Origin: Flavobacterium aeripolare
GTDB taxonomy: Bacteria > Bacteroidota > Bacteroidia > Flavobacteriales > Flavobacteriaceae
Length of the DNA: 64,000 nucleotides
Assembly (NCBI RefSeq): GCF_013294025.1
Contig: NZ_JABSNL010000002.1
Location: 1-64,000, forward strand
Direction of reading: 5' to 3'
Part shown: positions 34,467 to 43,794 of the stretch, piece by piece
How positions within the stretch are numbered: the first letter of the stretch is position 1
Layout: each line of letters starts with the position of its first letter
Position numbers and translations under genes: made by a program
The notes under the pieces: generated by a model
Database searches by the model: none
What the model saw: only the letters and a program-made list of their open reading frames with translations
Told to the model about the DNA's origin: nothing

Positions 34467-37310
34467 TTACATATACGCTTCAATTGGCGCACAGCTACAA
34501 ATTAAATTTCGATCACCATAAGTTTCATCAACGCGACGAACACTTGGCCAGAATTTATTTTCGGCAACATATTCTAATGGATAGGCTGCTTTTTCTCTAG
34601 AATAGGGTAATACCCAAGTGTCTGCAGTAAGCATTGCCAAAGTATGTGGTGCGTTTTTCAAGACATTATTAGGCTCTTCAGTAGTAGCTGCTTCGATCTC
34701 TTTTCTAATAGCTATCATTGCATCACAAAAACGATCTAACTCAGCTAAATCCTCAGATTCTGTAGGTTCAATCATCAATGTTCCAGCTACAGGGAATGAA
34801 ACTGTTGGAGCGTGATATCCATAATCCATTAAACGTTTTGCAATATCAGATACTTCGATTCCTTTAGTTTTAAAGCCACGACAATCTAAGATCATTTCAT
34901 GTGCTGCTCTTCCTTTCTCACCAGAATATAAAATAGGGTAGTGCTCTTCTAAACGCGCTTTCATGTAATTAGCATTTAGTATGGCATATTTTGTAGCGTT
35001 AGTAATTCCTTCAGCTCCTAACATACAAATGTATCCATAAGAAATTAAGCAAACTAAAGCCGATCCATAAGGGGCTCCAGAGATTGCAGTGATTCCTTGT
35101 TCACCACCTACATGCACTAATGGATTTGTAGGTAAAAAAGGAACTAATTTTTCGTTTACACATATTGGTCCCACACCTGGTCCACCGCCACCATGAGGAA
35201 TAGCAAATGTTTTATGTAAGTTTAAGTGACAAACATCTGCGCCAATAGTCGCTGGATTTGTCAATCCTACTTGTGCATTCATGTTAGCACCGTCCATGTA
35301 AACTAAACCACCATTGTCATGTATGATTTGAGTAATTTCTCTAATAGCACTTTCAAAAACACCATGAGTAGATGGATAAGTTACCATTAAACAAGATAAT
35401 TCATCTTTGTATTGTAACGCTTTCTCGCGTACATCTTCTACATCAATGTTACCGTTTTCCATTGTTTTAGTTACGATAATTTTCATTCCAGCCATCGCTG
35501 CCGACGCAGGATTTGTACCGTGAGCCGATGCAGGAATTAAACAAACGGTTCTTTGATTATCACCTCTTGATTGGTGGTAAGCACGAATGGTCATCAATCC
35601 AGCATATTCTCCTTGAGCTCCAGAGTTAGGTTGTAATGTTGTACCAGCAAAACCAGTAATCACATTCAATTGATGCTCTAGTTTTTTCAACATTTTAGTA
35701 TATCCTTCTACTTGATCTAATGGAGCAAATGGATGTATTGTATTCCAGTAAGGCATACTTAAGGGCAACATTTCGGCTGCTGCATTCAATTTCATAGTAC
35801 AAGATCCTAGCGCAATCATCGAGTGATTCAATGATAAATCTTTACGTTCTAGTTTTTTGATATAACGCATCAAGCTCGTTTCTGAGTGGTATTTATTAAA
35901 TACTTCATGCGTTAAAAAGTCTGTTTTTCTATCTAAGAAATCAGGATAATTATTTTCGTTTACGTATTCTTCAATTTCAAAAGCATCTTTTCCTACTGCT
36001 TCAGCAAATACTGCAATTACTTGATTTACATCAGGAGCAAGTATCGTTTCATTAATCGAGATCGAGATGGTGTCTTTATCAATATAATAAAAGTTGACCT
36101 CATTTTTCTCAGCGATTGCTTTAACCTTTTGAGCATCTGCTTTTACAACAATAGTATCAAAGAAGGCAGTATTTGTTTGATAAATACCTAATTTGTTCAA
36201 TGCTTCAGCAAGAGTAGACGCAGTTGAGTGCACTTTATTTGCGATATATTTTAATCCTTTAGGACCATGATAAACGGCAAACATTCCAGCCATTACAGAT
36301 AATAATACTTGTGCAGTACAAATATTTGAAGTCGCTTTTTCACGTTTTATATGTTGTTCACGAGTTTGCAAAGCCATACGCAAAGCGCGGTTGCCATTTG
36401 CATCTTGTGAAACACCTATGATTCTACCTGGCATAGAACGTTTGTATTCTTCTTTTGTAGCAAAAAATGCTGCATGTGGGCCACCATAACCCATTGGGAT
36501 ACCAAAACGTTGTGTAGTTCCCACAACAACGGCAGCTCCCATTTCTCCTGGAGGAGTCAACTTAACTAATGATAAGATATCAGCGGCAACAGCTACTTTA
36601 ATTTCGTTATCATTTGCTTTTTTAATAAAATCAGCATAGTCATAAACCTGACCGTATTTACCTGGGTATTGTAAAATTGCACCAAAGAAATCCTGAGAAA
36701 AATCAAATTCTTGGTGATTTCCTACTACTAATTCTACACCTATAGGGGTAGAACGTGTTTGTAAAACTGATAATGTTTGTGGCAAAATTTCTTCTGAAAC
36801 GAAAAATTTGCATACATTGCTTTTCTTTTGGTCTCTAGTACGTACATCAAACAATAACGCCATAGCTTCAGCAGCAGCTGTACTCTCATCAAGTAAAGAG
36901 GCATTAGCAATTTCCATTCCTGTTAATTCAATAACCATGGTTTGAAAATTCAAAATCGCTTCTAAACGACCTTGAGCAATCTCTGCCTGATACGGTGTGT
37001 AAGCAGTGTACCATCCTGGATTTTCAAAAATATTTCTTTGAATCGCTGGAGGAACAATTGTTGGGTGGTATCCTAACCCAATATATGATTTGTAAACTTT
37101 ATTTGTACGACCTAATAAACGAATGTGATTTGCATATTCGTACTCAGTCATAATATGCTCTAGTTCCAATGGGTTTTTTAATCGAATGTCAGATGGAATC
37201 GTTTCATCAATTAATTGATCTAATGAATCTACACCTATGGTTTCTAACATCTGTGGTAAATCGTTTTCCCTTGGGCCTAAGTGTCTTAAAGCAAATGAGT
37301 CTGTTTTCAT
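34467..37310 (-). CDS. gcvP: glycine dehydrogenase (decarboxylating), P-protein
   Basis: The PLP-dependent P-protein of the glycine cleavage system, which decarboxylates glycine and passes the aminomethyl group to lipoylated H-protein. At 947 residues it is the fused one-chain form. The PLP Lys is in HLNLHKTFAIPHGGGGPG; the N-terminal half has YTAYTPYQAEIAQGRLEAILNFQTM and the middle has MIALGSCTMKLN. It begins FALRHLGP as usual. It is a single gene; gcvT and gcvH are elsewhere. Confidence 0.97.
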   Translation of the reverse strand: MKTDSFALRHLGPRENDLPQMLETIGVDSLDQLIDETIPSDIRLKNPLELEHIMTEYEYANHIRLLGRTNKVYKSYIGLGYHPTIVPPAIQRNIFENPGWYTAYTPYQAEIAQGRLEAILNFQTMVIELTGMEIANASLLDESTAAAEAMALLFDVRTRDQKKSNVCKFFVSEEILPQTLSVLQTRSTPIGVELVVGNHQEFDFSQDFFGAILQYPGKYGQVYDYADFIKKANDNEIKVAVAADILSLVKLTPPGEMGAAVVVGTTQRFGIPMGYGGPHAAFFATKEEYKRSMPGRIIGVSQDANGNRALRMALQTREQHIKREKATSNICTAQVLLSVMAGMFAVYHGPKGLKYIANKVHSTASTLAEALNKLGIYQTNTAFFDTIVVKADAQKVKAIAEKNEVNFYYIDKDTISISINETILAPDVNQVIAVFAEAVGKDAFEIEEYVNENNYPDFLDRKTDFLTHEVFNKYHSETSLMRYIKKLERKDLSLNHSMIALGSCTMKLNAAAEMLPLSMPYWNTIHPFAPLDQVEGYTKMLKKLEHQLNVITGFAGTTLQPNSGAQGEYAGLMTIRAYHQSRGDNQRTVCLIPASAHGTNPASAAMAGMKIIVTKTMENGNIDVEDVREKALQYKDELSCLMVTYPSTHGVFESAIREITQIIHDNGGLVYMDGANMNAQVGLTNPATIGADVCHLNLHKTFAIPHGGGGPGVGPICVNEKLVPFLPTNPLVHVGGEQGITAISGAPYGSALVCLISYGYICMLGAEGITNATKYAILNANYMKARLEEHYPILYSGEKGRAAHEMILDCRGFKTKGIEVSDIAKRLMDYGYHAPTVSFPVAGTLMIEPTESEDLAELDRFCDAMIAIRKEIEAATTEEPNNVLKNAPHTLAMLTADTWVLPYSREKAAYPLEYVAENKFWPSVRRVDETYGDRNLICSCAPIEAYM

Positions 37311-37448
37311 GTAAGTATAGTAATGTTGTGTTTTTTTAGTGTTGCAAAAATAAGTATTATAAACAATCTAATTCGTGTTTTTAGATTGATTTTTTAGCAA
37401 TTTTTCAACTAAATCTGGTATTTGTTCACAATTGATTAATTTTGTTTA

Positions 37449-38261
37449 ATGGTAAGTTTAAAGCAGGTTTTTGATTTTTATCTCCGTAGTAGTTTACACG
37501 TGGCTTTTTCAGTGTATGCACTAGTTAGAATGACGCATTTTATGTTCAACATAATTAGCGACGAACCCATTGCAAATTTTGCTTTTCTAGGGACTATTGT
37601 GGGGTATAACTTTGTTAAATATGATGCATTGGCTCGAGCCAAAAAAAGAACCATGCGTAGTGAGTTGAAATTAATTACTCTTTTGAGTTCGATTTCGCTC
37701 TTTGGCGTGGGCTATTACTTTTTTAAACTGCAATTAATCACTCAGGTTGTATCAGTTGCTGTACTTGCGCTAACCTTGTTGTATACTTTGCCTTTTTTTC
37801 CTAATCGAAAAAATGCACGCAACTGGGCTGGAGTAAAAATATACATTGTGGCTTTATGCTGGGTAGGAGTAACTTTAGTATTGCCCTTAGTAAACGCTCA
37901 TGTTGCCTTAGGAAATGACTTTTTCTTGAAATGCATTCAGCGGTTTATCTTGGTTTTTGTGTTAATTCTTATCTTTGAAATAATCGACATGGCAAACGAT
38001 GACCCTCATTTGCAAACGGTACCCCAGCAAGTAGGGACTAGAAATACAAAAATTATTGGACTATTACTTCTTATTCCATTCTATTTTTTAGAGTTTTTTA
38101 AATATAAATTCATCGCAGAGCAGTTAATAGTTAACGGAATCTTAGTGGTGATCCTTTCCTTGTTTTTGGCTTTTGCCAATGAGAAACGCTCTACATATTA
38201 CACCTCATTTTGGGTAGAAAGTATCCCAATAATTTGGTGGTTGATGGTTGTATTCTTTTAA
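37449..38261 (+). CDS. UbiA-like prenyltransferase family membrane protein
   Basis: A 270-residue protein with about eight membrane spans. The pattern resembles UbiA: a first Asp/Asn-rich loop region near GYNFVKYDALARAKKR and a second loop FEIIDMANDDPHLQTVPQQVGTRNTKIIG, analogous to the second Asp motif followed by a TxPxxxG-like segment. The canonical first NDxxD is degenerate, so prenyl transfer activity is uncertain. It is divergent from gcvP and convergent with the next cluster. Confidence 0.6.
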   Translation: MVSLKQVFDFYLRSSLHVAFSVYALVRMTHFMFNIISDEPIANFAFLGTIVGYNFVKYDALARAKKRTMRSELKLITLLSSISLFGVGYYFFKLQLITQVVSVAVLALTLLYTLPFFPNRKNARNWAGVKIYIVALCWVGVTLVLPLVNAHVALGNDFFLKCIQRFILVFVLILIFEIIDMANDDPHLQTVPQQVGTRNTKIIGLLLLIPFYFLEFFKYKFIAEQLIVNGILVVILSLFLAFANEKRSTYYTSFWVESIPIIWWLMVVFF

Positions 38262-38270
38262 ATTTATTTT

Positions 38271-38723
38271 TTAACTATTTTCAGAAACTATCTTTAGATG
38301 TGCATTTCTATGCAACAAAAAGTTAGTAAGATGATTTTTTAACATCATTATGTCAAACAATTTTCCGAAAATCCCAAACGGAGTTTCGTATTCCATCACA
38401 TCTTTCATAATCGTTTGTCCATCTATTTCTTCAAAAAAATGTTGGTGCTTGAAGGATTTGAAATGACCTTTTAATTGTTCGTCTACAAAATACGAGTACG
38501 GCTCCATTTGGGATATGATGCTTTGATGCTGTAGAAAGAAGCTAAAATGTTTACCTCTCCAAGTTACGGTTTCACCTTTATTGATCAATCCGTGCGTTGT
38601 TCCTGCTATGGCAACCTCACTAGTCTTACTTGCAGATTGTTGGTGCGTGTCAATATTGCGAGCATAATCAAATACGATTTGAATCGGTGCGTTAATTGCG
38701 GTTGCTAATTGTATCGTTGTCAT
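38271..38723 (-). CDS. SRPBCC-family (START-like) protein
   Basis: A 150-residue protein with the helix-grip pattern of SRPBCC/polyketide-cyclase-like proteins: TIQLATAINAPIQIVFDYARN at the start, WRGKHFSFFLQHQSII in the sheet, and a long C-terminal helix ending FLLHRNAHLK. Such proteins bind hydrophobic ligands. It overlaps the upstream TIGR01777-type gene by 4 bases; this pair is often found together. It is the last gene of the GbsR-led cluster. Confidence 0.75.
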   Translation of the reverse strand: MTTIQLATAINAPIQIVFDYARNIDTHQQSASKTSEVAIAGTTHGLINKGETVTWRGKHFSFFLQHQSIISQMEPYSYFVDEQLKGHFKSFKHQHFFEEIDGQTIMKDVMEYETPFGIFGKLFDIMMLKNHLTNFLLHRNAHLKIVSENS

Positions 38724-39628
38724 TTTGTTAGATTTTTTAAGGCTGTTTCTAATGTTTTGTATTCGAATTCAAATCCGTTTTCTAAAAGTCGGGTCGGAAT
38801 CACATTTCTACTTTTCAATACCAATTCAGGTTCGGTTCCAATGATTTTTGCTCCAATTTTTAAAATGAACTTAGCTGTGGGTAGACCGATGAAAACGTTC
38901 AATTGTTTTCGTAATTTCTCCATGAAATTTGTATTAGATATAGGTTGAGGTGAAACGATGTTGACAACGCCTTTCATTTGTTTTTCGATAATAAAATCAA
39001 TGGCTCTAGCAAAATCTTCGGCATGAATCCAACTAATAAATTGGTTTCCTTTTCCCTGTTTACCTCCCAGTCCTAATCGTGTTAATCGTTTTAACGGTAT
39101 AAAAGCACCACCATTTCTACCCAAAACAATAGAGGTACGTAAAGCGATTTTTAAGGTATGTGGCGTTGCAGTTTTAAAAAATGATTTCTCCCAAGATTGC
39201 GCTACATTCATAGAGAAATCATTGCCAATTTCTCCATTTTCTTCACTCATTTGTTTGTCTAATGAAAATCTGTAGATAGTTGAGGTTGAAGAGTTCAACC
39301 AGTGTTTTGGTGGATTTTTACAAGCAAGTACGGCTTGATTAAGGACTTTGGTACTTTGTATACGAGAAAGTAATATTTCTTTTTTGTTCTTTTCGGTATA
39401 GCGACAATCCACAGATTTTCCTGCAAGATTAATTAGCACTGTTGCATTTTCTAATTCTGTTTCCCATCCTGTCAATGTTTTAGCATCCCAATTGACCAAT
39501 TTAATTTTACCGCTCACGCTGTTTTGTCCTCGTGTAAGAATGACAATTTCGTCAAATTTGCTTTCGAAATAATTTACCAGAACTTGACCTAAAAATCCTG
39601 TTCCTGCTGCTATGATTAGTTTTTTCAT
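38720..39628 (-). CDS. TIGR01777-family SDR protein (epimerase-like)
   Basis: A 302-residue extended SDR with the nucleotide motif GTGFLGQVLVNYF near the start, LINLAGKSVDCRYTEKNKKEIL, and the C-terminal DUF1731-like segment (MEKLRKQLNVFIGLPTAKFIL...NVIPTRLLENGFEFEY). The usual YxxxK motif is not obvious, as is common in this family. The reaction is unknown. Translationally coupled to the SRPBCC gene. Confidence 0.85.
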   Translation of the reverse strand: MKKLIIAAGTGFLGQVLVNYFESKFDEIVILTRGQNSVSGKIKLVNWDAKTLTGWETELENATVLINLAGKSVDCRYTEKNKKEILLSRIQSTKVLNQAVLACKNPPKHWLNSSTSTIYRFSLDKQMSEENGEIGNDFSMNVAQSWEKSFFKTATPHTLKIALRTSIVLGRNGGAFIPLKRLTRLGLGGKQGKGNQFISWIHAEDFARAIDFIIEKQMKGVVNIVSPQPISNTNFMEKLRKQLNVFIGLPTAKFILKIGAKIIGTEPELVLKSRNVIPTRLLENGFEFEYKTLETALKNLTK

Positions 39629-39638
39629 GATGTTAAAT

Positions 39639-40460
39639 TTAAAAATTTAAGATGATTACCAAAGCGAGTATTCGATACAAAATCCATGTTAGAGTCAAAT
39701 ATTTAGGTAATTCGAGTAAGCTGATTCTTCTATAATGTTCATAGATCATAAAGTTCACGGTCAATCCAAACCAGCCCAAAATAAAATAATCATTTAGCTC
39801 AAAATAGCTGTTTAAGAATACTATCGGTAACAAAAGTAAACTTCCTATTATAGAAACGGTGATTAAATTCCCAATGTAATTCAATTGCTTTTGGTTGTCT
39901 ATTTTTCGAATAAAAAGTGCTTGAAAACCTATTTGTCCAGTTGCTAGAAGGACTTCTCTAACGAAAGTTGCTTTTGGTAAAAATACAATCAATTCTGCGT
40001 ATTGAAATAAGACTAAAGCCGTAAATAAAGTCGCAAATGCAATATAAAACAATCGGTACTTTTTGTTAAAATCAGGAATGCAATTGATTTGGTCACCGAC
40101 ATTCGTTTTGTTTGGTACTATTACTTTTCGGTTGTAAGAGATGAATTTGTATAACTTTTTCAAAAAGTAATTTATGGGTTTCCAATTACCTATTTTCTCC
40201 ATCCATGGAAAAGAAGTTCCAATTACTTTTAATAGACTTTCAATTCCGTAGTAAACTCTTTTGCTTTGAGTGTCAAATAAGGCTATTTCGTTTTTGGCTC
40301 TTTGTATATCAATATAGTTTTCTTCTTCGGTTGTAATATTTACAAATGGTTTTCTACCTTGATTATCTAACATATTTGCTTTGATAAAACCGGCAGTGTA
40401 GAGGTTGCACATTGGGCATTCTTCATCGTAAAGAAGGGCGTGGTTGGCTAGGGTTTTCAT
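39639..40460 (-). CDS. DCC-family thiol-disulfide oxidoreductase-like membrane protein
   Basis: A 273-residue protein with an N-terminal DCC (DUF393) domain: LLYDEECPMCNLY holds a CxxC pair at Cys15 and Cys18. The second half (from about residue 135) has about four to five membrane spans. DCC proteins are thought to be thioredoxin-like redox proteins. It overlaps the following upstream gene by 4 bases and is 10 bases before the TIGR01777-type gene, within one operon. Confidence 0.78.
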   Translation of the reverse strand: MKTLANHALLYDEECPMCNLYTAGFIKANMLDNQGRKPFVNITTEEENYIDIQRAKNEIALFDTQSKRVYYGIESLLKVIGTSFPWMEKIGNWKPINYFLKKLYKFISYNRKVIVPNKTNVGDQINCIPDFNKKYRLFYIAFATLFTALVLFQYAELIVFLPKATFVREVLLATGQIGFQALFIRKIDNQKQLNYIGNLITVSIIGSLLLLPIVFLNSYFELNDYFILGWFGLTVNFMIYEHYRRISLLELPKYLTLTWILYRILALVIILNF

Positions 40461-40819
40461 CTTCTTGTGTTTTTGTTTAGTATGAAAGTAAAATACAAAG
40501 CGAGTAGTATAGGTATAGAAACTCCTATATACATCATTATGCTTTCAATTACTGATTGATTTATTAAAGAGTTGTGTGATAATGAAATGGCGAACATTAA
40601 AAAGAAATAGCCTAAAACACCTTTGAAATAATTAGTCACATCTTTGTTATTAGTTTCGTTTGTCAACCAAATGAGTCCAGATAATAGCTGATAGGCTGGC
40701 ATTATAAATAGTCCAGTGAAGAAAACAATAAGTCCGCAATCTTTGATGAAAGGACTTAATATTCCAGTTATTACTACGGTTAGAACAATCGCTAGGTTTA
40801 AAAAATTTAGTATTTTCAT
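40457..40819 (-). CDS. small four-span membrane protein, unknown function
   Basis: A 120-residue protein with four predicted spans (about 3-24, 28-50, 66-82, 95-115) and basic ends. I do not recognise it. Its start is 17 bases from the inverted repeat at 40836-40861, the same sequence as the one in front of the regulator gene, so it probably heads a GbsR-controlled operon with the three genes after it. Confidence 0.65.
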   Translation of the reverse strand: MKILNFLNLAIVLTVVITGILSPFIKDCGLIVFFTGLFIMPAYQLLSGLIWLTNETNNKDVTNYFKGVLGYFFLMFAISLSHNSLINQSVIESIMMYIGVSIPILLALYFTFILNKNTRR

Positions 40820-40835
40820 AATTCTTTTTATTTTT

Positions 40836-40861
40836 AAACTTTCAGAAAAAAATGAAAGTTT
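40836..40861 (-). promoter_or_regulatory. putative GbsR operator, site 2
   Basis: Inverted repeat AAACTTTCA, 8 bases, TGAAAGTTT, placed between the regulator stop and the start of the four-span membrane protein. The same arms and the same spacing occur at 41410-41435. No T-run follows, so it is not a terminator. Confidence 0.7.
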
Positions 40862-40880
40862 TGATTAAATTTTTTTATTG

Positions 40881-41384
40881 TTACTTCATGAATTTCACAA
40901 CGAGCTTAGTCAACCAATTGTCTTTGTATTCGGTAATTTTATCTAAAACATTATCGGCTTTTAAAACGAAATCATACAGCTTGGTTGTTTGATCTACAAA
41001 GTGTTTTTCTTCTTCGGTTTGGTTGGCAGTAATCGACGACACCTCTTTTAATACTTTTAAAGCAGGTTTGATTTCTCTCTTGCTGCGTTCTCTTGCAATT
41101 TTTACGGCTAATTCGTCTAAGTCTTTTTCAGCGGTGAAAAACTCTCTTCGTTCTCCCGCTTTGTATTCTTTGTAAACAATTCCCCAATCCATCAAAGCGC
41201 GTAAATTCATGCTGGCATTCCCGCGAGAAATTTGCAATTCTTCCATCACATCTTCCATCGAAACCGGTTCTGCTGAAACCATCAAAAGAGCGTGAATTTG
41301 CGCCATGGTTTTATTAATTCCCCATTGCGATCCTAGTGCTCCCCAGGTTTGTACAAACTTATTTTTTGCTTCTTTGAATTCCAT
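40881..41384 (-). CDS. GbsR/MarR-family transcriptional regulator
   Basis: A 167-residue winged-helix DNA-binding protein. Helix-turn-helix residues lie at about 35-75 (MSAEPVSMEDVMEELQISRGNASMNLRALMDWG), followed by the wing and a C-terminal dimerisation helix region. GbsR relatives usually repress transport or membrane genes. It is the first gene of a minus-strand cluster, has an operator overlapping its own promoter and a second operator before the next gene, so autoregulation is likely. Its -7 box ends 4 bases before the ATG. Confidence 0.85.
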   Translation of the reverse strand: MEFKEAKNKFVQTWGALGSQWGINKTMAQIHALLMVSAEPVSMEDVMEELQISRGNASMNLRALMDWGIVYKEYKAGERREFFTAEKDLDELAVKIARERSKREIKPALKVLKEVSSITANQTEEEKHFVDQTTKLYDFVLKADNVLDKITEYKDNWLTKLVVKFMK

Positions 41385-41388
41385 AGTA

Positions 41389-41419
41389 CAAATGTAAGCT
41401 AAAGTTTTTAAACTTTCAA
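41389..41419 (-). promoter_or_regulatory. promoter of the GbsR-type gene
   Basis: On the minus strand, TTG (41417-41419) and TACATTTG (41389-41396) are spaced by 20 bases. The -33 TTG lies inside the operator, so a bound regulator would block it. The -7 box ends 4 bases before the ATG. Confidence 0.72.
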
Positions 41420-41435
41420 AAATAAATGAAAGTTT
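41410..41435 (-). promoter_or_regulatory. putative GbsR operator, site 1
   Basis: AAACTTTCA, 8 bases, TGAAAGTTT, 26 bases upstream of the regulator start and overlapping its -33 element. Both arms match those of site 2 at 40836-40861 exactly; the 8-base spacers differ slightly. Confidence 0.75.
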
Positions 41436-41461
41436 ATTGTAGAAGCCTACAGAAAATAAAA

Positions 41462-41529
41462 AACCATTAAGAAATTAAGTTTAGTTAAGCACTTGTTACT
41501 TAATTATCTTAATCTCTTAATGGTAAAAA
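41462..41529 (-). terminator. M3 peptidase terminator (long AT-rich hairpin)
   Basis: Sixteen-base arms at 41464-41479 and 41508-41523 differ at one position. On the minus strand the hairpin follows the M3 peptidase stop by about 20 bases and is trailed by a T-run. The stem is unusually AT-rich. Confidence 0.6.
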
Positions 41530-41544
41530 AAATGCTTTTAAAAT

Positions 41545-43572
41545 CTATAACAACCCCGCTCTTTTCAATAAAGCATCAGGCTTCGGTTCTTGTCCTCTAA
41601 AGCGTTTATACAATTCCATTGGTGGTTCTGTTCCTCCTTTTGAAAGTACATTATCTTTGAATTTTGTAGCGACTTCTCTATTGAAAATATCTTTTTCTTG
41701 GAAAAATTCAAAAGCATCTGCATCTAATACTTCTGCCCATTTATAGCTATAATATCCTGATGAATAACCACCCTGAAAAATATGAGAGAAAGCCGTACTC
41801 ATAGCGTTTTCGGCAACCTCTGGGTATAATCTAGTAGATTCAAATTGCTCTTTTTCGAATGCTTTCACAGACGTGATTCCCGTAGGGTCTTGTCCGTGCC
41901 ATCCCATGTCTAAAAGGCCAAAACTCAACTGGCGCATCGTTGCTAATCCTTCGTGGAAACTTGCGCTTTCTTTGATCTTTTCTACATATTCTTGCGGGAT
42001 CACTTCACCCGTTTGGTAGTGCGTTGCAAACAAAGCCAAAGCTTCTGGCTCGTAACACCAGTTTTCCATCACCTGACTAGGCAACTCTACAAAGTCCCAA
42101 AATACGGATGTACCAGATAAACTTGGGTAAGTTGTATTGGCTAACATTCCGTGTAATCCGTGTCCAAATTCATGAAACAAGGTGGTAACCTCGTTAAATG
42201 TCAATAACGAAGGTTTGGTTTCGGTTGGTTTAGTGAAATTACAAACGTTAGACACATGTGGTCTTTCGTTGATTCCGTTTTTTACATATTGTGATTTGAA
42301 AGACGTCATCCAAGCACCGTTGCGTTTTCCTTTTCTAGGGAAAAAATCAGCGTAGAAAATAGCAACTAAATCTTTTTTCTCATCTGTAACTTCATAAGTC
42401 ATTACCTCAGGATGGTATTTGTCAATGTCAAATACTTCGGTAAAAGTTAAACCGTATAATTTATCAGCGATTGTAAAAGCACCGTTCAATACTTTTTCCA
42501 ACTGGAAATAAGGCTTCAATTTTTCGTCATCCAAATTAAAAAGTTGTTGTTTTAATTTTTCGGCATAATAACCACCGTCCCATTTTTCTAGTTGTTCGAT
42601 TCCGTCTAGTTTTTTGGCGAAAGCCGTCAACTCTTCAAATTCTTTCAAGGCTGCCGGTTTGGCTTTGGCTAGCATATCATTCGAAAAAGAAAGTACTTTT
42701 TCTGGGGTTTGCGCCATGCGTTCTTCCAATACAAAATGAGCATGGGTCGCATAACCTAATAATTGCGCTCTATCAAAACGAAGTTTAGCAATCTTCAAGA
42801 CGATTTCTTGATTGTCAAATTCATTGTTCTGAAAACCTCTTGCACCAAAAGCAATCGCTAGTTTTTTACGCAATTCACGATTGTCTGCATACGTCATAAA
42901 CGGAACGTAGCTTGGATGATCTAATGTGAAAATCCAACCCTCTTTTTCTTGGGCTTTCGCCAAAGAGCGCGCGGCTTCGATAGTTCCTTCTGGTAGTCCA
43001 GCCAAATCCTTTTCGTCTGTCAAATGCATTTCGAAAGCATTGGTCTCAGCCAAAATATTTTCACCAAACTGTAAGCTTAACTTCGATAGTTCCTTATCAA
43101 TAGCGCGTAATTGGTCTTTTTTATCTTCAGGTAAATTAGCACCATTTCGAGAAAAACCTTTATATTTTTTATCCAATAAAGTGGCTTGTTCTGCTGTTAG
43201 ATTTAAAGATGCCTTATTGTCATAAACCGCTTTTACACGAGCAAACAATTTTGGATTTAATGTAACGTCGTTTCCAAATTCGGATAATAAAGGAGATACT
43301 TCTTGAGCGATTTTTTGCATTTCGTCATTAGTCTCTGCCGAGTTCAAATTAAAGAAAATGCTTGACGCACGATCTAAGATATCGCCAGTATAATCCATGG
43401 CAACAATAGTGTTTTCAAAACTTGGTGCTTCTGGATTGTTAGCAATGGCATCAATTTCGGCTTTAGCCAAAGCAATTCCTTGCTGAATGGCAGGAGCGTA
43501 ATCTTCATTTTTAATTTGTGAAAAAGGCGCTGTATCGTATTTTGTAGTGAATTTTGATAGTAAAATATTCAT
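41545..43572 (-). CDS. M3-family oligopeptidase / peptidyl-dipeptidase
   Basis: A 675-residue zinc peptidase that degrades short peptides, most like oligopeptidase A / Dcp. The zinc motif HEFGHGLHGML occurs near residue 463, preceded by VCNFTKPTETKPSLLTFNEVTTLFHE and followed by FVELPSQVMENW, where the third zinc ligand Glu lies. The C-terminus has FSHIFQGGYSSGYYSYKWAEVLDADAF. There is no signal peptide, so the enzyme is probably cytoplasmic. It is a single gene. Confidence 0.93.
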   Translation of the reverse strand: MNILLSKFTTKYDTAPFSQIKNEDYAPAIQQGIALAKAEIDAIANNPEAPSFENTIVAMDYTGDILDRASSIFFNLNSAETNDEMQKIAQEVSPLLSEFGNDVTLNPKLFARVKAVYDNKASLNLTAEQATLLDKKYKGFSRNGANLPEDKKDQLRAIDKELSKLSLQFGENILAETNAFEMHLTDEKDLAGLPEGTIEAARSLAKAQEKEGWIFTLDHPSYVPFMTYADNRELRKKLAIAFGARGFQNNEFDNQEIVLKIAKLRFDRAQLLGYATHAHFVLEERMAQTPEKVLSFSNDMLAKAKPAALKEFEELTAFAKKLDGIEQLEKWDGGYYAEKLKQQLFNLDDEKLKPYFQLEKVLNGAFTIADKLYGLTFTEVFDIDKYHPEVMTYEVTDEKKDLVAIFYADFFPRKGKRNGAWMTSFKSQYVKNGINERPHVSNVCNFTKPTETKPSLLTFNEVTTLFHEFGHGLHGMLANTTYPSLSGTSVFWDFVELPSQVMENWCYEPEALALFATHYQTGEVIPQEYVEKIKESASFHEGLATMRQLSFGLLDMGWHGQDPTGITSVKAFEKEQFESTRLYPEVAENAMSTAFSHIFQGGYSSGYYSYKWAEVLDADAFEFFQEKDIFNREVATKFKDNVLSKGGTEPPMELYKRFRGQEPKPDALLKRAGLL

Positions 43573-43794
43573 TGTAATGTAATTATTTTGTGACTCGCTG
43601 TCAAGTCTATTTGTAGTGTAAAGATAGTAATTTATAAAATTCTAGCTGTTTTATCTAAGTTGATTCTTTGTAAAAGATAGGTCTAGATTCTTGTGTTATT
43701 TTATTGTTATTTATGTTCTGAGTGTCGTTAAATAGACTAAATTGTAAAAATCATGATTGGCCATAATTAAAGCGGTCTTAAAAAGTAAGATAAA

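Noticed and set aside
41464-41523. Insertion-sequence end pair (16-bp inverted repeat)
   Set aside because: Arms only 28 bases apart with a T-run on the minus strand: a long terminator hairpin fits better.
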